Both the position numbers and the translations under genes were made by a program. From the NCBI GenBank assembly GCA_014647935.1, contig BMQD01000016.1:1-64000 (forward strand): DNA of 64,000 nt, in the 5' to 3' direction. Position 1 is the stretch's first letter. Every line of letters begins with the position of its first letter. Below the pieces are notes generated by a model. That model did no database searches. It was not told the DNA's origin and saw nothing but the letters and a program-made list of their open reading frames with translations. Shown here piece after piece: positions 25,029-33,873 of the stretch. The stretch is from Planomonospora parontospora (lineage in GTDB: Bacteria; Actinomycetota; Actinomycetes; Streptosporangiales; Streptosporangiaceae).

Positions 25029-25759
25029 ACGGCGTGGTCCGCCAGAGCTGGCTCGTCCTCCGGCACACCACCCGCGTCGCCCTCAGGCAGAAGACGGGGC
25101 TCGTCTTCGGCGCGCTGCAGCCGCTGCTCTACCTGGTGCTGTTCGGTCCGTTGTTCGCCACGGTCGGCACCTGGGAGGTGCTGGTCCCCGGCCTGCTCGC
25201 CCAGCTCGGCCTGTTCAGCGCGGGACTGGCCGGGTTCGGCATCGTCTTCGACGCCCGCTCCGGCGTGCTGGAGCGGCTCCGGGTGACGCCGGCCCACCGG
25301 GTCGCCCTGCTTCTGGGCAGGGTCCTGGGCAGCTCGCTGACCCTGCTGCTCCAGTCGGCCGCGCTGGTCGCGGTCGGCTACGCCCTCGGCCTGCGCGCGC
25401 CGCTCCCGGGCGTGCTGGCCGGGCTCGTCCTCATGGCGCTCCTCGGAGTCGGCCTGGCGGCGCTCTCCAACGCGATCGCGCTCACCATGAACCCGGACCT
25501 GTTCGCCCCGGTCATGAGCACCGTGGTCGTCCCGCTCACCCTGCTGTCCGGGGCCTTCCTGCCCATGTCCATGGCCCCGGCCTGGCTGGACGCGCTGTCG
25601 CGGGCCACGCCGTTCCGCTACGTGGTGGAGGCCGTCCGCGACCTGTTTGCCGGCCGCTACCTGACGCCGGCCGTGGCCGCCGGGGTCGCGGTCACCGCCG
25701 TCCTCACGGTCGCCTGCACGGTGATCGGCACCAGGGTCTTCGACCGGGCGAACGCCTGA
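25025..25759 (+). CDS. ABC-2 type exporter permease (DrrB-like)
   Basis: 244 residues and six predicted membrane helices, beginning with a cytoplasmic RHTTRVALRQKTGLVFGALQPLLYLVLFG entry helix and containing the conserved LSGAFLPMSMAPAWLDALSRATPFRYVVEAVRDL block of the ABC-2/DrrB family. It is translationally coupled to the ATPase. A 13-base-pair hairpin begins 7 bases after its stop. Confidence 0.9.
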   Translation: MNGVVRQSWLVLRHTTRVALRQKTGLVFGALQPLLYLVLFGPLFATVGTWEVLVPGLLAQLGLFSAGLAGFGIVFDARSGVLERLRVTPAHRVALLLGRVLGSSLTLLLQSAALVAVGYALGLRAPLPGVLAGLVLMALLGVGLAALSNAIALTMNPDLFAPVMSTVVVPLTLLSGAFLPMSMAPAWLDALSRATPFRYVVEAVRDLFAGRYLTPAVAAGVAVTAVLTVACTVIGTRVFDRANA

Positions 25760-25766
25760 GGCCCGT

Positions 25767-25821
25767 CCCCTACCCGGATCGGCGGCCGGCGTCGCGTGAT
25801 CGCCGCCCATCCGGGTAGGGG
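25767..25821. terminator. Large hairpin overlapping the DUF2243 ribosome-binding site
   Basis: CCCCTACCCGGAT (25767-25779) pairs perfectly with 25809-25821, with a further inner GGCGG/CCGCC stem. The right arm contains the AGGGGG that serves as Shine-Dalgarno for the ATG at 25829. It may terminate exporter transcription or mask that ribosome-binding site. Confidence 0.6.
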
Positions 25822-25828
25822 GCCCGGC

Positions 25829-26353
25829 ATGCCGGGACGAGGGACACGACGGAACGCGGCGACGGCTCCGGGCGGGGCCGCGGCCTCCCTGCGCCCCTCG
25901 CTGCTGTCGGCCGCCCTCATCGGCATCGGCGTCATGGCCGCCGTCGACGAGGTGGTCTTCCACCAGCTCCTGGCCTGGCACCACTTCTACGACCGGGCCA
26001 CCCCCCAGGTGGGGCTGCTCTCGGACGGCCTGCTGCACGCCGCCGAACTGGTGGCCGTCGTCGGCGGGTTCTTCTGGCTGTCCGACCTGCGCCGCCGCGC
26101 GCTGCTGGTCGCCCCGGCGGCCTGGGGCGGCTTCCTGATGGGCGCCGGAGGCTTCCAGCTCTTCGACGGCCTGGTCGACCACAAGGTCCTGCGCGTGCAC
26201 CAGATCCGCTACGGCGTCGACCTGGGCCCCTACGACCTGGTGTGGAACCTGGCCGCCGTCCTGCTGCTGGCCTGCGGCGCCGCGCTGGCCCTGCGCGCCC
26301 GGCGCCGGCGCACCGAGGACACCCGCACCCCGCCCGGTGACCGGCGCCCCTGA
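25829..26353 (+). CDS. DUF2243 membrane protein
   Basis: 174 residues. Four helices are visible, with the family motif region GIGVMAAVDEVVFHQLLAWHHFYD and WGGFLMGAGGFQLFDGLVDHKVLRVHQIR, carrying conserved His and Asp within the membrane. This suggests metal or heme handling, but the function is unknown. I chose ATG 25829 because AGGGGG is 6 bases upstream, rather than GTG 25796. The stop and the next ATG share one base (TGATG), so it is coupled to a CtaG-like gene, a pairing that fits copper or oxidase biogenesis. Confidence 0.85.
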   Translation: MPGRGTRRNAATAPGGAAASLRPSLLSAALIGIGVMAAVDEVVFHQLLAWHHFYDRATPQVGLLSDGLLHAAELVAVVGGFFWLSDLRRRALLVAPAAWGGFLMGAGGFQLFDGLVDHKVLRVHQIRYGVDLGPYDLVWNLAAVLLLACGAALALRARRRRTEDTRTPPGDRRP

Positions 26354-27246
26354 TGCGGCCCGTCCTCCCGGCCACCGTCCGGCAGGATGCCCTCCCGGTC
26401 TCCGCCCGTACGGACGTCCACCCCGCTCCGCCGCACCACGGCCCCCATCCGGACCCCGCTCACCTGGACCCCTCCCACCTGGACCCCTCCCACCTGGACC
26501 CCGGCGCGTGGCAGGCGTCCCTGCCGGTGCTGCTGGCGATCGCCGCATGCGCCGCGGTCTACCTGGTCGCCGCCCGGCGGGCGGCGACCAGGCCCCGGGG
26601 CTGGAGCCGGCTGCGCAGCGCCTCCTGGCTGGCCGGCTGCACCGTGCTGGCCGTGGCGGTCTCCCCGCTCCCGCACGCCCTGGCTCCGGCGGGCGCCACC
26701 GGCCACATGGTCCAGCACCTGCTGCTGGGCATGTTCGCCCCTCTGGCCCTGGTCATGGCGGCGCCGGTCACGCTGCTGCTGCGCACCGCGCCGACGCCCT
26801 GCCGCCGCCGCGTCGCCCGCCTGCTGCACTCGCCGGTCCTGCACGCGGCCGGCCACCCGGCCGGAGCCGCCGTGCTCAACGCCGGCGGCCTGCTGCTGGT
26901 GATGCTCACCCCGCTGTACGCGGCGACCCTGACCAGCCCCCTGCTCCACCACGCGGTCCACCTGCACTATCTGGCGGCAGGCTACCTGTTCGCCTGGGCC
27001 GTCGCCGGTCCCGACCCGGCCCCCCGCAGACCCGGGACGGCCGTCCGGGTCACCGCCCTGATCCTGACGTCGGCGGTCCACGCCTGGCTGGCGAAGCACC
27101 TCTACGCCCACGCCCCCGCCCTGCCTCCGGGCGCCGGGGACGCCGCGGACGTCCGGCGGGCCGCCCAGGTCATGTACTACGGCGGCGACATCGCCGAGCT
27201 CCTGCTGGCCACCGCCCTGTTCGCCGCCCGGTACCGGCGGCGCTAG
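26353..27246 (+). CDS. CtaG (caa3-type) cytochrome c oxidase assembly membrane protein
   Basis: 297 residues with about seven membrane helices. The His-rich N-terminal segment (HPAPPHHGPHPDP) and conserved HMVQHLLLGMFAPL, LHHAVHLHYLAAGYLFAWAV and AWLAKHLYAHA motifs identify the CtaG_Caa3 family, linked to copper-dependent assembly of heme-copper oxidases. The repeated PAHLDPSHLDPSHLDP segment is a short in-frame duplication. Translation is coupled to DUF2243. No oxidase genes lie nearby. Confidence 0.87.
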   Translation: MRPVLPATVRQDALPVSARTDVHPAPPHHGPHPDPAHLDPSHLDPSHLDPGAWQASLPVLLAIAACAAVYLVAARRAATRPRGWSRLRSASWLAGCTVLAVAVSPLPHALAPAGATGHMVQHLLLGMFAPLALVMAAPVTLLLRTAPTPCRRRVARLLHSPVLHAAGHPAGAAVLNAGGLLLVMLTPLYAATLTSPLLHHAVHLHYLAAGYLFAWAVAGPDPAPRRPGTAVRVTALILTSAVHAWLAKHLYAHAPALPPGAGDAADVRRAAQVMYYGGDIAELLLATALFAARYRRR

Positions 27247-27263
27247 GAGCGGCTCGGGGTGCC

Positions 27264-27279
27264 GTGGCGGGATCGCCAC
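27264..27279. terminator. Small hairpin between convergent CtaG-like and kinase genes
   Basis: GTGGCG (27264-27269) pairs with CGCCAC (27274-27279) around a 4-base loop in the 39-base convergent gap. Short, so only suggestive. Confidence 0.35.
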
Positions 27280-27285
27280 CCGGCC

Positions 27286-28506
27286 TCACCCGGATCCGAC
27301 TCCCGAACGGCTCCTGGCCGCGGGCAGGGTCACGGTGAACCGGGCTCCCGGATCGGCAGGGCTGTAGGTGACATCGCCGCCGTGGGCGCGGGCCAGCTCC
27401 CTGGTGATCCACAACCCCAGACCGACCGAGTCGGGGACCGTGTTGGTGTGGCTGAACCGGGAGAACAGCACACCCCGCACGACCTCCGGCACGCCGGAGC
27501 CGTGATCGCGCACCCGGATGGCGACCATGCCGTCGGTGGCCGGCCCGGCGCTGATGACGACGGGAGGCCTGCCGTAGCGGGCGGCATTGGTGACCAGGTT
27601 GACGAGGATCTGCCCCAGCCGCTTGGGGTCGGCGTCCACGGCCACCTCCTCGCCCACTTCGAGGGAGACCGGGCAGGTCAGGTACTCCAGCGCCTGGTGG
27701 GCGACAGCGCGGACCGCCACCGGCCGGCGGTCCAGGCGCAGCTCACCGTGGGCGTCGACGCGCTCGGCGTCCAGCAGGTCGCCGGCCAGGCGGCGGATGC
27801 GCTCGGTCTGGCGCAGGGCCGCCGTGATGATCTGGGTGCGCTGCTCGCCGGGCAGGTCACCGTCCTCCTCCAGGGTCTGCAGGGCGAACTGCACCGTCGT
27901 CAGCGGCGAGCGCACGTCGTGCGCCAGGGTGGCGATCAGGGCCGCGCGCCAGCGGTCGGCTTGCTGGACCTCGTCGTGGGCGCGGCGGACGGCCGCCAGG
28001 TCACGGTGGTGGCGGTCGGTCTGGCGGGCCAGCAGCACACCGGTGAGCACCATGCCGGGCAGGAACACCATCGCGCCGGCCGCGGGGAGGACCCCGCGGC
28101 CGGCGGCCAGGACCGGCACCAGGTAGGTCGCCACCGCCACCCCGGCCAGGCCGAGGACGACCGCGACGCGGTAGTGCAGGCCGGCCCAGACGAACAGCAG
28201 CAGGAAGAACGGGGCGGTGCCCAGCGCCAGAGGGGTGAACGCCCAGGTGACGATCCCCAGCAGGACCATCTCGGCCACGCCCGAGAACAGCGGCGCCCAG
28301 GGCGGCCACCTGCCCCACGGCAGCACCCATCCGGCCGAGGCCAGGGCCAGCTGGACCGCGGCGATGATGCCGATGAGCGCCTGCCGGCCGGCCGGGGCCC
28401 CCGCGAAGATGAGGACGACCAGCAGCGCACCACCGAGCAGCAGCATCGCGAGCTGCCGGGCCGCGACCTCGGGACCTTCGCCGAGCAGCGACCGGTTCCG
28501 GCTCAT
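27286..28506 (-). CDS. Orphan membrane sensor histidine kinase (paralogue B)
   Basis: 406 residues and the same design as the kinase at 15654: about six N-terminal hydrophobic helices, a short linker, the phospho-His in LAHDVRSPLTTVQF, then NLVTNAARYG, DHGSGVP and GLGLWITRELARAHGG in the ATPase domain. ATG 28506 follows GGAGGAGGGC. No response-regulator gene is adjacent. An AT-richer stretch lies upstream (28540-28600) and probably holds the promoter, including a GGGTAT on the minus strand. The two kinases share even the C-terminal PADPGARFTVTLPAA strand. Confidence 0.88.
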   Translation of the reverse strand: MSRNRSLLGEGPEVAARQLAMLLLGGALLVVLIFAGAPAGRQALIGIIAAVQLALASAGWVLPWGRWPPWAPLFSGVAEMVLLGIVTWAFTPLALGTAPFFLLLFVWAGLHYRVAVVLGLAGVAVATYLVPVLAAGRGVLPAAGAMVFLPGMVLTGVLLARQTDRHHRDLAAVRRAHDEVQQADRWRAALIATLAHDVRSPLTTVQFALQTLEEDGDLPGEQRTQIITAALRQTERIRRLAGDLLDAERVDAHGELRLDRRPVAVRAVAHQALEYLTCPVSLEVGEEVAVDADPKRLGQILVNLVTNAARYGRPPVVISAGPATDGMVAIRVRDHGSGVPEVVRGVLFSRFSHTNTVPDSVGLGLWITRELARAHGGDVTYSPADPGARFTVTLPAARSRSGVGSG

Positions 28507-28856
28507 GCCCCGCCCTCCTCCTACCATAAAACCAGACGAGAAAGTCATATTAGGACGAATACCCCTTGAAGACCGCTTGTCGCATTAATCCTCCCCGAAT
28601 GTCGTTCGCGTTCCGGGGAGCGGGGAACCGTCGGCGGAATCCGTCTCGGTCGGCGATGCGGCGGGGCATCCCGGTCCCTGACCCGATCCGGTGATCACCG
28701 GTGGAGTGGAGGAGGCGGCCGGTCGTTCCCCCCCGGGCTGATTTCACGGCACACCCAGGGGTTAGCCTGAAGGCGGCTGCTCCGTCCCCCCGGTGACGGT
28801 CACTCGACGCGTCCGGGGGCGGTCGCCCGGCATGTCCGGCGAACAACGGAGGATCC

Positions 28857-30707
28857 ATGAACGGCCACCCGATGAACGGTTACCCGCAGATCGCCGACCA
28901 CGGCATGATCGGGGACCTGCAGACCGCCGCGCTCGTCTCCGGAACGGGCACCATCGACTGGTGGTGCACACCCCGCTTCGACTCGCCGAGCATCTTCGCC
29001 TCCCTCCTCGACAGCGAGCGCGGCGGGCACTGCCGGCTCGCCGTCGACGCGGACCGCGTCGCCGGAGCGACCGTCCGGCAGCTCTACCTGCCCGACACCG
29101 CCATCCTGGTCACCCGCTTCATGGCGCCCGGCGGCGTCGGCGAGGTCGCCGACTTCATGGAACCGAACCCCTCCGCCACCGCCTCCGACCGGCACCGGCT
29201 GGTGCGGGTCGCCCGAGTGGTCCGCGGCAGCCTGCCCTTCACACTCGTCTGCCGCCCCCGCTTCGACTACGGGCGGGCACCGCACACCCTCACCCTCCTC
29301 GACGACGGATCCGCCCTCTTCCACGGCCCCCGTACGGACCTCCACGTGCAGGCCACCGCCCCCCTCACCCTGCGCCCGGACGGCGACGACGTCGTCGCCG
29401 ACTTCACCCTGCAGGCCGGCGAGACGGCCGCCGTCGTCCTGACCGCCGACAGCAGCGGCTACCACCCCGTGGCCCCCCTGACCGCCGGCGAGGTCCGCGA
29501 CAGCATCGAAGCCTGCCGCGCCTTCTGGCTCGACTGGCTGCGCGCCTCCCGATACCGCGGCCGCTGGCACGAGATGGTCAACCGTTCGGCGATCACCCTC
29601 AAGCTGCTCACCTACGCGCCCACCGGCGCGCCGATCGCCGCCGCCACCATGGGCCTGCCGGAGCAGATCGGCGGTGAACGCAACTGGGACTACCGTTACA
29701 CCTGGATCCGCGACGCCTCCCTGTCGGTCCGCGCCCTGATCGACCTCGGCTTCGTAGAGGAGGCCCAGGCCTTCCGTACCTGGCTGCGTGAGCGACTCGA
29801 GGCCGGCGGCACCGCCTCGGGCGAGCCGCTGCAGATCATGTACCGGATCGACGGCGATCCCCATCTGACCGAGGAGGTCCTCGACCACCTGGAGGGCTAC
29901 CAGAAGTCCGGGCCGGTCCGGGCCGGCAACGCGGCCGCCGACCAGCTCCAGCTCGACATCTACGGCGAGGCCGCCGATGCCCTGGCCCAGGCCCAGGAGA
30001 TCGGGGGCATCCGCGGCTGGCGGTCCTTCAGCGGCCTGCTGGACTGGCTGGCCGACACCTGGGACCGCCCCGACGAAGGCATCTGGGAGACCCGCGGCGG
30101 ACGCCAGGAGTTCACCTACAGCCGCCTCATGACCTGGGTCGCCTTCGACCGCGGCATCCGCATGGCCACCGCCTACTCCCGCCCCGCCGACCTCGTCCGC
30201 TGGACGGGCGTCCGCGACACCGTCTTCAACCAGATCATCGACCGCGGCTGGAACCCGCGACGGAAGGCCTTCGTCCAGCACTACGCCACCGACGTGCTGG
30301 ACGCCTCGTTGCTGCTCATGCCCCGCGTCGGGTTCATCTCCCCCCGCGACCCCGCCTGGCTGAGCACCCTCGACGCCATGGACGGGGAACTGGTCAGCGA
30401 CAGCCTCGTCTACCGCTACGACCCCGCCGCCTCTCCGGACGGGCTGCGCGGCTCCGAGGGGACCTTCAACCTGTGCAGCTTCCTGTACGTCGAGGCCCTC
30501 GCCCGCGCCGGACGGCTGCACCAGGCCCGCTACGCCTTCGACAAGATGCTCACCTACGCCAACCACGTCGGCCTGTTCGCCGAGGAGATCGGCCCGTCGG
30601 GCGAGCAGCTCGGCAACTTCCCGCAGGCGTTCACCCATCTGGCGCTCATCGCCGCGGCCATCGCCCTCGACGAGCAGCTCGACCAGGCCGAAACGGGCGG
30701 ACGATAG
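28857..30707 (+). CDS. Glycoside hydrolase family 15 protein (trehalase/glucoamylase-like)
   Basis: 616 residues without signal peptide, so cytoplasmic. An N-terminal beta-sandwich domain (IADHGMIGDLQTAALVSGTGTIDWWCTPRFDSPSIFASLLD) precedes an (alpha/alpha)6 barrel with NWDYRYTWIRDA (276-287), GLLDWLADTWDRPDEGIWE and the C-terminal EGTFNLCSFLYVEALARAG and GLFAEEIGPSGEQLGNFPQAFTHLALI. This is the common actinobacterial GH15 form, several of which are trehalases; glucoamylase or dextranase activity is possible. ATG 28857 has GGAGG 7 bases upstream. Monocistronic, ending at a strong terminator. Confidence 0.9.
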   Translation: MNGHPMNGYPQIADHGMIGDLQTAALVSGTGTIDWWCTPRFDSPSIFASLLDSERGGHCRLAVDADRVAGATVRQLYLPDTAILVTRFMAPGGVGEVADFMEPNPSATASDRHRLVRVARVVRGSLPFTLVCRPRFDYGRAPHTLTLLDDGSALFHGPRTDLHVQATAPLTLRPDGDDVVADFTLQAGETAAVVLTADSSGYHPVAPLTAGEVRDSIEACRAFWLDWLRASRYRGRWHEMVNRSAITLKLLTYAPTGAPIAAATMGLPEQIGGERNWDYRYTWIRDASLSVRALIDLGFVEEAQAFRTWLRERLEAGGTASGEPLQIMYRIDGDPHLTEEVLDHLEGYQKSGPVRAGNAAADQLQLDIYGEAADALAQAQEIGGIRGWRSFSGLLDWLADTWDRPDEGIWETRGGRQEFTYSRLMTWVAFDRGIRMATAYSRPADLVRWTGVRDTVFNQIIDRGWNPRRKAFVQHYATDVLDASLLLMPRVGFISPRDPAWLSTLDAMDGELVSDSLVYRYDPAASPDGLRGSEGTFNLCSFLYVEALARAGRLHQARYAFDKMLTYANHVGLFAEEIGPSGEQLGNFPQAFTHLALIAAAIALDEQLDQAETGGR

Positions 30708-30751
30708 GCCGTCGTACCCGGCGTCGCCGGCCGCCGGATCGACGTCTGCCT

Positions 30752-30785
30752 CCGTCCGTCCGCGCCCTGCGGCGCGGACGGACGG
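30752..30785. terminator. Strong bidirectional terminator
   Basis: A perfect 14-base-pair stem (30752-30765 with 30772-30785) and 6-base loop separate the convergent GH15 and MFS genes. Confidence 0.8.
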
Positions 30786-30816
30786 GGGCGCCGGGCGGCC
30801 GGCTCGGAAAGCCGGT

Positions 30817-32202
30817 TCAGCCCGAACCGGCGGGAAGGCGGGCGGCGGCGGCGAGACCGACCAGGGCGAAGACCGCCAGGGCGACCATGGCCAGAGCGTA
30901 GGAGCGGTTCCCCTCGGCCAGCCCGGAGACGAGGATCGTGCCGGCGATCGCCGTACCGAACGATGAGCCGAGGTTGGAGATGCTTCGCGACAACCCGGAT
31001 ATCTCGCCCTGAAGTTCCTCGGGGAAGCTCGACTGCACGACATTGACCGACGGGGTCAGCATCACGCCCACGCCCAGGCCGATCAGCAGCAGCCCCGGTG
31101 CGAAGGCGACGACTCTCGACGACGCCCCGACCAGGACGAGCAGTACCGCGATCCCGGTCACGGTCATGACGAAACCCGCTGAGATCAGGGCCTTCTGCGA
31201 GTGCTTCCGGGCGAGCCGCTCCGCGGCCAGCGATGTGAGCAGGACACCCGCGGTCGCCGCGGTGAAGATGACGCCCGTTTCGATCGAGTTGTACCCGCGG
31301 ACCGTCTGGAGGAAGACGGCGACGACGAACGACGTGCCCATGAGGATCAGCCACTGCATGTTCTGGGTGACGAGGCCGAGGTTGGACGTGCGGTCGCGGA
31401 ACAGCCCCATCGTCAGCAGCGCCTCCTTCCCCGCGCGCTCCCGGGCGCGGATGTGCAGGAAGAACCAGGTCAGAAAGGCGGCTCCGGCGGTGAGGAACGC
31501 CGCCATCAGTACGGCGTCGCTGCCGGCCTGCAGGATCCCGAACACCACGAAGAACATGCCGACCGCCGACAGCACGGCTCCGGCGGCGTCGAAGGGGCGT
31601 GCCGGATCCGGGGGCACGGGATCGACGATCCGGCGGCTGAGGAACACGATCACCGCGATGACCACCGCCTGGAAGAGGAACGCCGCCCTCCAGCTGATCG
31701 CCGTGGCGATGAATCCCCCGATCAACGGGCCCGCCGCCGCCCCGACGCCTCCCATCCCGCTGATCAGGCCGAAGGCCCGGGCACGTGAGGGGAGATCGTC
31801 GAACGCCATCGTCGCGAGGATGTAGACGGGCGGGATCAGCAACGCCGTCCCCACCCCCTCGAGCACCGAGTTGCCGAGGACCAGCATCCCGAGGTTGGGG
31901 GAGAACGTGCTGACCAGGGCGCCGATCCCGTACAGCGTGAGACCCGCGAGGAAGCACCGCTTGCGGCCCCAGCGGTCGGTCAGCTTGCTGCCGGGGATCA
32001 TCAGCACCGCCATGATCAGCAGGAACAGCGTGATCGTGCCCTGCACGCCCTTGACCGTCGTGTCCAGGTCCTCGCTGATGTCATTGATCATCACGTTCAT
32101 GTTCGAACCGGCGAAGCTGCAGATGAACTGGGCGAGGGCGAGTGGCGCCAGGGGTCTCCGCGCGGAGCCGACCGCGCCGCGGGAGGCGGGGGCCTTGGTC
32201 AT
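30817..32202 (-). CDS. MFS drug exporter, DHA2-like (about 14 helices)
   Basis: 461 residues. The major-facilitator motif A GSKLTDRWGRKR follows helix 2, and motif C-like GMGGVGAAAGPLIGGFI lies in helix 5; about 14 hydrophobic helices fit the DHA2 (EmrB/QacA) group of proton-driven multidrug exporters. ATG 32202 starts the conserved part; a longer frame upstream is Arg-rich and unlikely. No regulator is adjacent and the substrate is unknown. Confidence 0.88.
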   Translation of the reverse strand: MTKAPASRGAVGSARRPLAPLALAQFICSFAGSNMNVMINDISEDLDTTVKGVQGTITLFLLIMAVLMIPGSKLTDRWGRKRCFLAGLTLYGIGALVSTFSPNLGMLVLGNSVLEGVGTALLIPPVYILATMAFDDLPSRARAFGLISGMGGVGAAAGPLIGGFIATAISWRAAFLFQAVVIAVIVFLSRRIVDPVPPDPARPFDAAGAVLSAVGMFFVVFGILQAGSDAVLMAAFLTAGAAFLTWFFLHIRARERAGKEALLTMGLFRDRTSNLGLVTQNMQWLILMGTSFVVAVFLQTVRGYNSIETGVIFTAATAGVLLTSLAAERLARKHSQKALISAGFVMTVTGIAVLLVLVGASSRVVAFAPGLLLIGLGVGVMLTPSVNVVQSSFPEELQGEISGLSRSISNLGSSFGTAIAGTILVSGLAEGNRSYALAMVALAVFALVGLAAAARLPAGSG

Positions 32203-32290
32203 CGTCCACCTCGCCCACCGGCGGCGCGCCGCGCATCCGCTCCGGCTGCGGAGACCGGGTGCACCGCGACGACCGCCGACCGATACCCCA

Positions 32291-33124
32291 TCAGCCCTCC
32301 CAGAACGGGAGGAAGGCATGAATTTCGATCTCTCCGCCGCGGATCAACCCGTGAGAGCTCTCGGGGAGCTCGTTCCACGCACCGGTGAGGTCACGGAGGG
32401 GCTCGGAGACGACGAAACGGGTTCCCGCCCCCAGCCGCCGCAGACTCTCCAGCTCCGGGTGGAGCTGCCGCACCTGGGAGATGTCGGTGGAGTAGAACAA
32501 CGACCTGGCGCGGCCCGCACTGGCATGGCGGAACATCCATACCGACTCGCCGTCGGTCGTGGCCACGGTCATCTGGAGGGGATGGGGGACATCGTGACGC
32601 CGGGCGGTTTCCTCCACCAGGCCGACGGCACGGGCGACCGCGCGCGGTGGGTCGTCGGTCAGCCCGAAGGTGAGCGCCAGGAAGAACAAGAGCTCGGAGT
32701 CGGTCGAGCCCTCGATGGCGGGATACAGCGATGGATCGACCGCCATCGCCAGGTCACGCCTGAGCCGGGGAAATCCCTCCACGACTCCGTTGTGCATCCA
32801 CAGCCATCGTCCGTACCGGAACGGATGACAGTTGCTGCGCTGCACCGGGGTGCCGGTCGAGGAGCGGATGTGCGCGAACAGCAGAGGGGTGCGGATCTGC
32901 CCCGCGATCTCGCGGAGGTTCCGATCGTTCCACGCGGGCTCGATGCTCTTGAACACGGCGGGTTCCTCGCCCTCGCCGTACCATCCGATGCCGAACCCGT
33001 CGCCGTTCGTGGTCGTCTCCCCGAGACGGGAATGCAGACTCTGGTCGATGAGCGAGTGGACCGGCCGGAACAGCAGTTCCTCGGCGAGGATGGGGTCTCC
33101 GCAGTACGCCATCCATCTGCACAT
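32291..33124 (-). CDS. Class II glutamine amidotransferase (EgtC/YafJ-like)
   Basis: 277 residues beginning MCRWMAYCGDP, so Cys2 becomes the N-terminal nucleophile after Met removal. NGDGFGIGWYG, FAHIRSSTGTPVQRSNCHPF and MHNGVVEGFPRLRRDL are the glutaminase-fold motifs. Stand-alone proteins of this type hydrolyse gamma-glutamyl amides; EgtC in ergothioneine synthesis is the nearest characterised relative, but no egt genes are present here. ATG 33124 is fixed by the catalytic Cys and a GAGGTAG leader. Confidence 0.88.
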   Translation of the reverse strand: MCRWMAYCGDPILAEELLFRPVHSLIDQSLHSRLGETTTNGDGFGIGWYGEGEEPAVFKSIEPAWNDRNLREIAGQIRTPLLFAHIRSSTGTPVQRSNCHPFRYGRWLWMHNGVVEGFPRLRRDLAMAVDPSLYPAIEGSTDSELLFFLALTFGLTDDPPRAVARAVGLVEETARRHDVPHPLQMTVATTDGESVWMFRHASAGRARSLFYSTDISQVRQLHPELESLRRLGAGTRFVVSEPLRDLTGAWNELPESSHGLIRGGEIEIHAFLPFWEG

Positions 33125-33286
33125 AGCTACCTCACATTGGTCGGCCACGCTGAACGAGATCGCGGACGGGCCGGCTCCCTCCGGCTCCGTTCCCGCAGGT
33201 CTCATGGGAGGCATCCGCTCCCGTCCCGGCTTCCGGCGGCGATCGATCCGCGCATGAGCGAGAGGAGCGTCCGGCGACGCAGGCGG

Positions 33287-33805
33287 TCAGTGATGGAGTG
33301 CGGCCTTCAACGCCACCATGACCAGTCCGAGGAGCAGGTTGACCGCACTCGTGACCACCACCATCCGACGTGGGGCGCCGATCTTCACTGCGGCGACGGC
33401 CGCCCAGCCGACCTGACCGGCCACGGCGACCGCGAGCGCCAGCCATCCGGTGCCCTGCGCCCCGAGACCCAGCAACGGGCCGACGGCCACCGCGACGGCC
33501 GGAGGGACGGCCGCCGTGACGATCGGCCATTCCTCTGCGCCCACCTGGCGGACGCCGGCCATGTTCAAGCCGTGGGAGGTCAGGCGGGCGCCGAACAGGC
33601 GGGCGTACACGTGGGTGGCCCAGAACACGATGCCGGTGCCCAGCAGAAGGACGATCATCTCCAGCCGGGGGAACCTGCCGAGTGTTCCGGCGCCGACCAC
33701 CACGGAGGCGGCGAGCAGCGATCCGTAGACGGCGCCGGTGTAGTCCCGGTGGGCGTCACCGGCCGGCGACCGGTGGCCGTCGCCTGGGTCGGACACCATT
33801 TCCAT
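33287..33805 (-). CDS. Small four-helix membrane protein, unknown function
   Basis: 172 residues with four predicted helices (YGSLLAASVVVGAGTL, MIVLLLGTGIVFWATHVYARLFGARL, IVTAAVPPAVAVAVGPLLG, LALAVAVAGQVGWAAVAAVKIG) and a final hydrophobic segment. I do not recognise a named domain. ATG 33805 follows GGGAGCC; the much longer upstream open frame overlaps the next gene and is rejected. It lies 68 bases after the DUF1269 stop on the same strand and could be co-transcribed. Confidence 0.65.
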   Translation of the reverse strand: MEMVSDPGDGHRSPAGDAHRDYTGAVYGSLLAASVVVGAGTLGRFPRLEMIVLLLGTGIVFWATHVYARLFGARLTSHGLNMAGVRQVGAEEWPIVTAAVPPAVAVAVGPLLGLGAQGTGWLALAVAVAGQVGWAAVAAVKIGAPRRMVVVTSAVNLLLGLVMVALKAALHH

Positions 33806-33873
33806 GCTGGCTCCCGTGGCAGCCGGATTGGTCACGGACCGGGGCACGCCGGATCTGCCCGCGTCGTTTCCGG

